Assembly (NCBI RefSeq): GCF_964204645.1
Contig: NC_134027.1
Coordinates: 26,586,485 to 26,650,484 of the forward strand
From: Tubulanus polymorphus
Taxonomy: Eukaryota > Nemertea > Palaeonemertea > Tubulaniformes > Tubulanidae
DNA: 64,000 nt
Direction of reading: 5' to 3'
The notes beneath the pieces are model-generated. The model was given only the letters and a program-made list of their open reading frames with translations. It did not search any database and was not told the DNA's origin. Numbering within the stretch: position 1 is the first letter of the stretch; each line of letters begins with the position of its first letter. This document shows positions 11,461 to 22,000 of the stretch, one piece after another. The translations under genes were made by a program, and so were the position numbers.

Positions 11461-13822
11461 CGGTTCCTGAACTTCGCTGAAAAAGCTGAATCACTGAAAC
11501 GCTGAAACGCTGAAATAAAAACGCTGAAATTTCAGGGAATTTCCGAAAAACGCCGAAATTTCAGGGAATTCCCGAAAAACGCTGAAATCGTGCTAGGTAC
11601 CAACAATACACGTTTTGAAATATTTTCCGGGCCGGTGTCCGCTGCCGAGTCCTGAACCGTGTTTTAGTCTCTACCTTCGGTTACAGAGACATGCATGGAC
11701 AGTATGTGTGGAGTATATTTCTAGAGGGCCACTTGTTGGACAAATTAATTCGCTTGAAATCCGGATTTTTAATGCATACAGGCAGCATAATTAGGAAAAC
11801 CCATTCACAAACCGTGCAAGCCAACTTAAACACTATGCTCAATATTCCCTGCAAGACGCAAAATATCTTATTTGAACGTTCTTGTATAAAACATGCAGCA
11901 ACTTTTCTTTTGTCAACACGTTGATGGGCGACGGACTATGTCACTATGGTATTCTCTGAAGGAGGTAAATTAAATTTGACAGCTAGTTATATAAATGATG
12001 CAGCTTTTGGACAAAAGGGATCTAACTAAATTTCTTTTTAATTCACTGTGGAATGGAATGGAATGGATTGACGCCAATGGCATGCAGTAGGCCCCTACGT
12101 ATGGGTCATACTGATTAGCGTCAACCAATTAATCTAAATCGGGCTAACCATTCAACAACTGTGAATAATTTATTTGCTGTGGCATGATAATAATTAGTTT
12201 TTTTGAAGAAATGACATACCAACTGTTAGAAAAATGTACCGATTCTTAATTTTAGACTACTACTGAATCTATAAAAGGAGGAGTCATAGACAGAGTTGAT
12301 TTGCTTAGCTGGTGACACTTCTTGTCAAGTACATCATCTCAAGTACTGGGTGTTTTGTAAGTTTAATTTCAGTATTTATTTACTAAGTGCTGTTCTCTCG
12401 GACCTCAGTGCTTTCAAACTAGGCCCACCCCATAGGCTATATAGTCCAGGGTGCATTAGCCACTATTCTTTTATATCCGACTAAAATGCACCTTTTTCTA
12501 TTTTTAGATTCAGGCTTAGAATGTGCAAATTTTTTGAGATACTGAGAAATCAGATGGCACCAGTAAACTTCAACTGCGAAATTTGCAGCAGGATAGCTGA
12601 ACGACACAATTTTTAAAAATAAAATGGCTATTCGAATGCTATTTCAATAATAACTTGATTCAACCTGAGAGAAATAAGTCAATTGCGGATGTACAGTACA
12701 CCCACTTTTCTTCCCTGTTTCCTGGTACCAAATTTTTAGTCTTAAGCTAAGCGATATTCTAAGGTATACTAGTGGATTTCATTAGAATATGAAGCAATGG
12801 AACCAGAATTCTAGCCAGAGTTAAGCGAACTATTGATTCTGATATAATGTAAGAACTGATTTCCTTTGTATACTCTTGCAGAATGTGTTATGTTTTATTT
12901 CAAGCTGTTAAATAATATAGTTAGACAAATGTCCAATTATTGGATCTTTCTTGTTGACTCGTTTAATTTTGTGAGTTAAGAGTTCCAGTCAATCCACAAT
13001 GTGCAGTGCCTAGCCTTCATCTACACTAAAGCCAAGCCTGTGTATGGGAAAAAAATATCGTTCGACTCCTATAGGCCAGACACATCAAAGCATGCAATAC
13101 ATTGCAGATAGTAGTCTCCGGCTAGTCGAAAGAGAAAGTGAACCACCTACCCGGGAACAGAGACACTTAAAGATTCCTTCCTCCTTGTAGAAATTGTAGA
13201 AATATGGCACCCAATTGTAGCAATGCTAAGTACAGTATACTATGACGGTTGAACCTTTCTTAACGAATTTCAATGACACCGAAAATAGAATCAAAATAAT
13301 CATTAGTTCCATGCTAGCACTTAATTTGGGTTATCAGGTTCAGCCTAACTGTACTTTCATTCAGCTACTACTTGTATGAGACTTGGCAATGATAAGTTGC
13401 AAGAAATCACCAAACATAAGAAAAAATATTGTGAATTAATATTACTGTGATTAAGAATTTATTCAAATGAAGTGATAACTTCATTGTTAGATCGTACCGG
13501 TATATGCACATAAAACTATGGCAAAAAACACATCTAACAATCCACGCAATCCGCAATCGATCAAGTCAATCATGACGACGACCTTAAGGCATGTCTCTGT
13601 AACCGAAGGTAGAGCATAAAACACGGTTCAGGACTCGTCAGCGGACACCGGCCCGGAAAAAATTTCAAAACGTGTATTGTCGGTACCTAGCACGATTTCA
13701 GCGTTTTTCGGGAATTCCCTGAAATTTCGGCGTTTTTCGGAAATTCCCTGAAATTTCAGCGTTTTTATTTCAGCGTTTCAGCTTTTCAGTGTTTCAGCTT
13801 TTTCAGCGAAGTTCAGGAACCG
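11461..13822. mobile_element. Complete 2.36 kb Mutator-like transposon, apparently non-autonomous
   Basis: Terminal inverted repeats of 234 bp (11,461-11,694 and 13,589-13,822) begin CGGTTCCTGAACTTC. They contain two imperfect tandem copies of a 29-30 bp unit around ACGCYGAAATTTCAGGGAAT. The element is flanked by an exact 9 bp direct repeat TCAACGAAG (11,452-11,460 and 13,823-13,831), i.e. a target-site duplication. Long TIRs with a 9 bp duplication are the signature of Mutator-like elements; assignment beyond that is inference. The 1.9 kb interior has only ORFs under 80 codons and no transposase I recognise. The right end is 26 bp before the ATG of the tandem-C2 gene. Confidence 0.9.
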
Positions 13823-13847
13823 TCAACGAAGTCATTGATAGAATAAG

Positions 13848-16800
13848 ATGGGAAGCAATCAGAGTCAAAGCACGATTCAACATCAAGAACAAGAAAATGC
13901 AGATGACATCGAGCGAGGAATTACTGCAATGAAACATCCGCAACACGAGAAACTACAGAAACACGATGAATTACAACGTTTAGCTCACATTTATACAACA
14001 AGAAACTATCTACATAAACATAGAAACAATGTGTTAGACTATGACAGAATTGAATGCACCAAAGTAAGTCAAGTTGTTTCAGTGAGTTTCAGGGGAATCC
14101 AGTCCGGTATTCAGACTGCACTGTCTCACACAATCATTTATAACACCTAGGCCTACTGGTAACGGGAACTTCTTCAATCTAACAACTTAAGACCAGTTTG
14201 AGCTCATTTTAGTTCTATAGGTAATTGTCAAATGATCATAGGGACTTCAGTGACCACTGTGACCATCAACCATGGTATTCATTGGACCCATATACTATCA
14301 GTTGTGACAAGTCCCTGCAACCCCTCAGCCTGGACACTTTGTTTTAAGGAGTGAATTAGTCAATTAAAGTGTACCAGGGCTACAGATTGATATCTGTATT
14401 GTGGAGAGCTGTAGAAACTCATTTAATGTCAGTTTCTGGGGAACATCATAATCTGCACTTTATCCTCTTTAGTATCTGATCCTATTTGTCCACTTTAGTC
14501 TTGCTGTAAGTCCTCTCTAGTATCTGATATTTTTCTCCAGTATCTGCTGTTTGTCCCTTTAGTACATCTAATCCTATTTGTCCTGATCTTCACGAACGTA
14601 AATGTTTCATTTCAACAGGAGAACATGATTTTGGTGAAGCAGATTTTTAAACAGTTGGATCCGACGGTGATGAAATGTACGAATATCGAAGGTGATTTAC
14701 TGCTTAGTATGAAATACGACACGAGTCGTGAAACATTGATGATTAAAGTCATCAGAGCTCGTGATTTAACTCCGAGACAAATCAGAGGAGCCACTGCTGA
14801 TCCTTATGTTAAGGTATTTCAGATCACAATCCACTTGATTCAGTTGCAAGGCTTAAATTGAAGCCCAGGGGTCAGTTGCACAGTCGTGACTTAAGTGCAA
14901 AAGTTAAATCTAAGACTGGTCTTGAGTTATTAGATTGGCTATAGAACTAAGTCGGTCTTACACTGGTCTTAAGTTGTTAGATTGGCTATAGAACTAAGTC
15001 GGTCTTACACTGGTCTTAAGTTGTTAGATTGGCTATAGAACTAAGTCGGTCTTAAGTCTAAGCCCTGACTATGGAACCGGCTCCTGTTCTGTAGCCAATC
15101 AAACAACTTATAAGCTCATTTTGGTTCTATAGCCAATCTAATTACTTAAGACCAGTCTAAGCTCATTTTGATTCTATAACCAATCTAACAAATTAGCCTA
15201 AGACCAGTGTGAAAATTTAAGACCGTTTTTGTATCTGATTTGTTACTGCGAATGAATTTCATTTAAGAAACTGAAAGATTTTAATTATTGACTAATAATT
15301 TGTTTTTTAGTTGAAGCTGTTTCCCGACCATCATAGCCAGGGAATCAAAGAGACACGCGTAACTAAGAGAACTTTAAACCCGGTCTACCACGAGATATTC
15401 AGCTTCGATCTCCCGAAAGACGTCGTCTCAACTACAAAGCTCGCCGTTCAAATTTGGGATCACGATATTTTGAGTAACGACGATTTCATCGGCGAAAGTT
15501 TGATCGAATTGAAGAATTATGATTTCCAGTTGCAGCCGATCACAACAGCGTGGTTTCCTTTACAGAATGAGGTAGGCTTAATCGACGAACCTAGCTGTCT
15601 GTCTCTATTGTCCTCTCTTCGATGGGGTCCCAGGCATTCCATCCTCTGGATGCTGGGTCTGGATGCAACCACATTTCTATGGAGTGAAACTTGTTGCAAT
15701 TTGAACATCTATCATATTTATGTCTTATTACACTAAAAACATTGAATTGAAAATAAAAATTTGGAATCAAAAATAGTTAAAACGGTAATTTCAAAAATTG
15801 TATCATGTATAGACATAGTTGTATAGTGCAGTTGTTATCTTTAGAACTGCGTTATAACATAAAATGAATTATGATTTTATATGATGATTCGATGTGTGTC
15901 TATTTCAGACTGATTTATCTATAACTGGGACGTTGAATATTGCTTTAGGATATCGTTTCCCTCAGACTCTGCTCGTTACGGTAATCAGCGGCCATCAACT
16001 AGCGCCGCGAGATATAAATAATTCAGCCGATCCGTTCGTAAAAATCATGATTCCCGGTATTTCAACTATACATCAAACACAGGTATAGAATTAGAAATAG
16101 AATACCATGTTTTGATCGGATCACACTGGACTGTTGTTAAATAATCTTTATATTCTTCAGGTGAAAAAGAACACTTTAAATCCAGTTTGGAATGAGACAT
16201 TTGAATTTACAGTTCCATTTGAGGAATTCCCATACAGGTTTGTATGCACCAGTACTGTAGATTATCATTTTTTTAATTCCATGACCCAATTCATCGGTTG
16301 TGAATTCAATTTGTTTCTTATACATAGATATAATCCTACAACATTATCTGAACTCATAGTTGTGGAGCCATAATTCTTCCATTGAGCTTTATCAGTTTAT
16401 TTTGATAGATACATTGTTTTCATTGATAGATACATTGTTTTCAACACCGTTGATCATGATACCATTGGTGACAACGACAGTATGGGACAAATTATAATCG
16501 ACCTCGGCAACCTTGACCCTGATATTGGTTACTATGGAGACTTTGAATTAGCCGATTTGGTTCGTATTTTTCCTTGTATTTCATGAGTTTGATATTTCAC
16601 CTTTTGGACGTTGGTCTTCAATAAATTACAGAAAAACTACGAACTTTTCGTTTCAGAAAAATACGGACAGATTAAGATCGAAATGGTCACAAAAAGCTAT
16701 TGCTCAGGAGTTCAAGGAGGCATTGGTCGCGCATTCACAATTTACTATGCCTGATCTACTGTTTAAACGACATACAGGAAATAAAGTAAGTTTTGAAAAG

Positions 16801-17093
16801 AGATACTGTTAACTTCATGACAACAGGACCCGGTTTGACAGATATAAGATTTGGCTCATAATCAACTCAATGAATATAAACTCAGGACTCAAGAGTTTAT
16901 TCACAACTATGGAACTGGATCCTGTTGTCTTCAGATAAGCCCTGGTTGTAAGGACAACAGGAATCTGATAGAGCACTGCATCTACCCATAGTATTTCATG
17001 ATCTAATGATATTTTCAGGTGGTTTCATTGACATGTCGTAAAGCTGGAGCTTCAACTCGCATGAAACTGCTGGACGGTATACCAATTAGATAA
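13848..17093 (+). CDS. Tandem-C2-domain protein, synaptotagmin/Doc2-like, with a putative N-myristoylation site
   Basis: Eight exons (13,848-14,063; 14,619-14,813; 15,311-15,571; 15,909-16,082; 16,161-16,237; 16,430-16,559; 16,657-16,785; 17,019-17,093) join in frame to 418 aa with GT/AG junctions. An N-terminal segment of about 90 aa rich in Q/H/E is followed by C2A (about 95-224; ATADPYVK, QIWDHD, NDDFIGE) and C2B (about 228-355; SADPFVK, TLNPVWNETFEF, NTVDHDTIGDND), then a basic tail of about 65 aa. C2 domains of this type bind phospholipid, often with Ca2+. C2B keeps the usual Asp ligands. C2A has RQ where the first loop-1 Asp is expected, so its Ca2+ binding is doubtful. There is no transmembrane helix. 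Instead the start MGSNQS fits the G2...S6 myristoylation pattern, suggesting lipid anchoring. Polyadenylation signal candidate: AATAAA at about 17,405. The exact family member is not resolved. Confidence 0.88.
14867..15215. mobile_element. MITE with internal 47 bp tandem repeat, plus an inverted partner
   Basis: In intron 2 of the tandem-C2 gene. AGATTGGCTATAGAACTAAG recurs at 14,932, 14,979 and 15,026 (47 bp period, containing CGGTCTTACACTGGTCTTAA). Ends resemble inverted repeats (GTCAGTTGCACAGTCGTGAC versus GCCCTGACTATGGAACCGGC). From about 15,095 the same motifs continue in reverse orientation (TTCTATAGCCAATCTAA, CTTAAGACCAGTCTAAG). A weaker copy lies at 14,180-14,230. Confidence 0.65.
16826..16945. 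mobile_element. Short inverted-repeat element of the CCAGTTCCACAGTTGTGA family
   Basis: CAACAGGACCCGGTTTGACA at the left and ACAACTATGGAACTGGATCC at the right form imperfect inverted ends within intron 7 of the tandem-C2 gene. The right end matches the ends of copies at 35,591-35,758 and 47,477-47,680. Confidence 0.5.
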
Positions 17094-19040
17094 ACACTCA
17101 TACTACGAGTAAGAGAGGAGCTCCTGCTGCTGTTAAACTGCTGTCATATTAAATCTGTAATGTGAAAACTGATTTTATCATAAATCTGACCTGATGGATC
17201 TACTAGGCATTAGTAGCAAGTTTTTGTTTTCGATAGAATCAAATTTACCTTCAAACAGCTTACCGGTTATATTGATTCACAGCATACTACATGTATGATA
17301 TTTAGTTTAGTACAATCCGTCCATTGAAATGTATTATTTTGTTGAAAGGGACTCTGGCAATATATCCTGGCTGGTCCAGGTGTAACTGTGTCATTGCAAT
17401 CATTGAATAAATCAAAATCTATCTTATAGCTTTAAATCAATATTGATTATGTACACATCTGATAGATTTGTAGTTTTTTATGGGAACTTTGTTTCTAGTT
17501 TTCGCACAGAAATATATACTGGTATATACATGTATTTATTGATTGATTTGCTTAGAAATAAATAAGACAATCACCTAAAATCTGTTTTTGTTTTAAATTT
17601 GTCGTTGACATCAGCGGAATTCTGGATGATGCATTGCAGTATAAACTGTATGGTTCTGACGCTAATGAAGAGGATGTATCTAGTTATTACATACAGAACA
17701 TAACGATATTTTCACCATTATTGGAATTTTGCTGATCTGATTGCAAATCTTTTCAATGGTTCCTGATCCTTGATACTGATACTGTTTCTGAGTAAACCTG
17801 TTGGGGAAGTGGTAGGCCATCACTTGACAAATACATCTGAAATGCTACAGGGGATTTAGATGAGCATTGTCGTCAAATAGCGATGGATAAACAATCAATG
17901 TATGAAAATTGCAAACCATTATATAACTAGCCTTCTAAGAATATGTGTTAACTATAAGATGCAAACAGAAGGCTCAGATTAGATTCTGGTACTTGGCATT
18001 GTGAGGTAGAGGCCACTATCTAGATAAACAGATAAGATCTTAAGAAATAATTATTATCAAGGCTTATTCCACAATGAAGCTTATCACGTGATCAAATTGA
18101 TTATGAAATAATTGACAATGTTATGGAGAGCACAAACTTTCAAACAATTACCCATTGGTCGTGTTACTACCTACCACACAGGGCTTGAATCCTGTAGGTT
18201 TCAAATCCTGGCTCCTTTTTGGCTACAAAAATCTATTACTTCGTTAGTTTTTCATCATAACAATACCAACTATTTCATAATCAACCATTGATATTCAGCT
18301 GCATTCAAGCTGTATTCATCCAGACTAATTCATAACTCAAATAAGAGTACTAACCTCACATCAATTACATATACATGATTTTATTTCAACTAAAGCCAGC
18401 ATCAAATAAATTTTACATGCCATTAAATGGTCAAAGGCAAAGCTTTACTGAAAATAATAATTTCATACCTACAATTAGCTCTAAATTAGAAAGAAACTAT
18501 ACAAGATTTTACACAAAATAATTTGTGCAGATTTGATTTAAAAAAATACATCGCTTAAAAGCCAGTAAATTGCATTTGGAAAAACTTGAAAGTGGGCGGG
18601 ATAGAAATACTGCGATATATAAAGAGATTTAAGAGAAATATCACTAATACAATCGTAAATAAATCATCACAAATTTGTTTAAAACAATAGTTGAATTATC
18701 AATATTACAATCTATATCTATGTATATAATAATCAATAATACAATCGATATATCTACAATGTTTAAATTGTTTCGTCATTTTAAGGAAAATTCATCCATG
18801 TGTTATACATCACAAGTGTGTTTCATTCGACTAACAATTGATCACATTTAAAGCATATTAAAATCATTATGCATAAAAGTCTCTAACCGAGCGATTGTCT
18901 GCATTAAAGTATATTCATTTTTAATCATCCAGAGAATATGGAACTCCCATGTTGTGTAGGTGGTCAGTAATCATTTAGCACAGTTTCCTAAATCATCGAT
19001 CTTTTCACTGGGAAAGCTGACAAAATTCTCTAGTTCTCAG
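17094..19040. other. Convergent intergenic region with one foldback element
   Basis: Holds the 3' ends of the tandem-C2 gene (+) and the coiled-coil gene (-). 18,095-18,287 is a foldback element: TTGATTATGAAATAATTGAC at the left pairs with CAACTATTTCATAATCAA at the right. Its centre has GGTTTCAAATCC, which resembles a pol III B box, but no tRNA cloverleaf. Nothing else is recognised. Confidence 0.5.
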
Positions 19041-22000
19041 TCAGACGGCAGTCGACATAATGTGTAACTTTCCACTCGTTGAGTTCGTATCATCCTGAAA
19101 ATCAAATAAAAACAACTCATGTCGATTGAGGTGTTCGAGATGATGTAATATTTGGTTAAATTCCTTGGTTAAACAATAACTAATGAAACCTTTAAGAAAT
19201 CAATGAACTTATGTTAAAACGTGATTTTAACACCATGCATTGAACATCACCTTCATACAACGATATAAACTATCATACACCTATGAACAGAACCCACAGA
19301 TGATGATTTAACAGTTTATTCTGATAGTTTCAAAGTTTTGGCTAAACTTTATCATCAGAGAAATGAAAATCGTTTGTTTTTCTGATGAAGTTTAGATAAA
19401 ATTGTCAGAAAATAAATCGGCAATCATCACCTGCAGGTTTATTAACCCTGAAATACTGAGATCAGTACCAGTCATCCTATTCGAATTTTTTCTCGGAACA
19501 GAACTGAGGAGGTGCAGCCACCAATGAGAATACTAATTAAGATAAATATCAGTAAATTACATACCGACTACGAACGAAAAAATAATCTCTTCGCTCGTAA
19601 ACGCTAAACAGTCGAAAATAACATTTTATCTATCAACAGATTTATCAAATTCGAGTTTCAGGCGCGAAATTGAATTACTCACCTTTGCTTTCATTATGCT
19701 GTGTTTAGTTTTAAAATCGACAGAATTCGAAGTATTCTAAAATTATAAACATTCATTATAGAAAATAAAGAGAGAAGGGAAGCATAAGTCTAGTATACCG
19801 GTAACCGGTAAAAACTTACCGCGTTTTTATCCTTTGGAGGAGGTAAATTCTCCTGATTCTGTGTTGGTTTCTGTCTCGGAGTACGTTTTGAAAATGGCTT
19901 CTTGAAAACATCTTTGTCCTAGTAAAAAATTACAACCGTAATACAAAGGTACAATATCAAAAAATACATAAATGTATCATTTATTTTTTACGATAATCAT
20001 CAAAGCTTAGGTTTTGAGTTTCGAGGAAAATGAATTTACCTTCTGCGAGTTGAGAGAAATGTTGTGCCAAGATTTAGAAAGTACATCTTTTTTGTCCGCC
20101 ACTGATTCATATTTCTTCACCTGAAAATGAGCGTGGGACCAGTAAATTTCAAACTCACATTGATAAAGTACAGTGACTATAATATTTACAGCAGTCTTTA
20201 CACTACTGAGTAAGGCTGTGTCTTTACAGAGTAGAATAGTACAGGTCAGCAGTAAGAATTTACCTTTTTAGCTTGAGGTTTTTTAATAACAGTGTTTGTA
20301 TCTTTCAGGACACTGAGCTGATCCCATTCATAATCTACGTGGAGAGGTTCATCTTCACATGAGAACAAATTCCCGATTCCATCTGAAACGACAATAAATT
20401 CAATAAACGAGATATTTGCATGGACTTTTTATCCTGGCTTTGTGGATAGGTTGTTTGACCCAAACCAGTGAAACTAGCTCAAGATCAGCGGTTACAGACA
20501 GTTCTGAGAATCATCAACGGAATAAAGGAACTTAATCGGAAGAATAAGAAGAACATGATCGAGGGCCAGTTGCTCAAAGGTTGGTTAAGAATAACCAGCA
20601 GATAAAAACTATAGTTACAATGAACTTTTAATGATCACTACGTCAACTATCCACTAGTTAGCTCAAACTAACTTTTGAGCAATTGCAGCACCTCATTACT
20701 TTATTCAAGATAAGAATGTTCTCAACTTACGAGGAATAGAAGAAGTTTGATCTAGATGTGACGATGTTAAAGGACCGTGCGATATATCTTTATTGTTGTT
20801 GATATAATTATCTGATTGCGAGATTATCGAATACGGACTTGTGAGTCGAATATCTGAAACACTAATAAAAACAACATCAATGCATAAAATTTCATGTTTG
20901 GGGTCGAGGGGATGAAGATGACCCATTATTATACACAGGGTCCAAAAAGATCACAGTCATTCCTGGATATAAGTGTCTGCATCACTTTCAAATACCAATT
21001 ACTGTAGACTCCTCCTAAATCGATACTGTTTATCTCAGTAAACCATTAATTCAGTGGTTTTCTAAGCAAATTCTTATCCTTCACAATACTAAACTCAGTG
21101 TTTAATTTTGCAACCCTCTTATTGGGTAAAAACAAATCACAACTCTACCGACCTAGGCTTAGTCTACTGTCCAATTATAAACTAGATAAACATTTCAAAT
21201 TGCATATCTCCCAAAATTGAAAGAGTTGTAAAGGAATTTCAGGCATTTTGCTCAAATAAAAGGAATTTCAAGCATGTTTAAAAGTATTCTCCATTTAGAA
21301 GGAGTTTTTTAGGAATCAAGTCGCAAGGACCGTGTTCTATACTAACCCGGAAATGTGTAAATCAGATTTGTAACTTCTATCAGGCTGAACACTCATGTAA
21401 GACGTCATCGAAAGATTTCTTCTGTCAGACGAACGTGAAATATTCATCGAATTCACAGACATATTGTCCATATCTGAAATATCGGAGAGAAATTTACCAT
21501 TAATCGTAAGTAAGTTTAAATCTGAACTAGACGCAGTACATAATACGCCGTGTATATATCGACTTCATTTACCTATAACACACCACGAGTGACCTATATC
21601 ATTAGTATCGCATGCACGAAGAATCTCGGTAGACCCGGGCGCCATTTTAAAACATGCAGATCGTATTGAACTCGATCGATTTAAACCGTACATGTATTTA
21701 GTGTTTAATGATATAATACGTTTTTCAAGCGCAGCTTTCTCTTGAACTGTAAGCAACAATACAATGAGTAATAATACATAGAACTAACTAATCATAAACA
21801 TACAATCCCAGCACCTGAGCGCAGTACCACAATCATAGCTTAGATTTATAAACCAGCCTCAAACCAACAATAGTTCTACAGACTTCAGAGGAACCTTGTT
21901 ACAACAACCTCAGATGTAATTATTTACTGGGATTACAAACCTATAGAATTTAGTCCCAAAAAGGACAATCTCATTAATTTCATACCAGAGATAACAAACT

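Noticed and set aside
18170-18230. tRNA gene or tRNA-derived SINE, because of GGTTTCAAATCC
   Set aside because: No A box at the right distance and no cloverleaf; the block is bounded by inverted repeats, so a MITE explains it better.
20853-20854. TTTCAG acceptor for exon 5 of the coiled-coil gene
   Set aside because: Using it leaves the total coding length off by one base; the TATTAG acceptor 8 bp upstream restores the frame and reads GVSDIRLTS.
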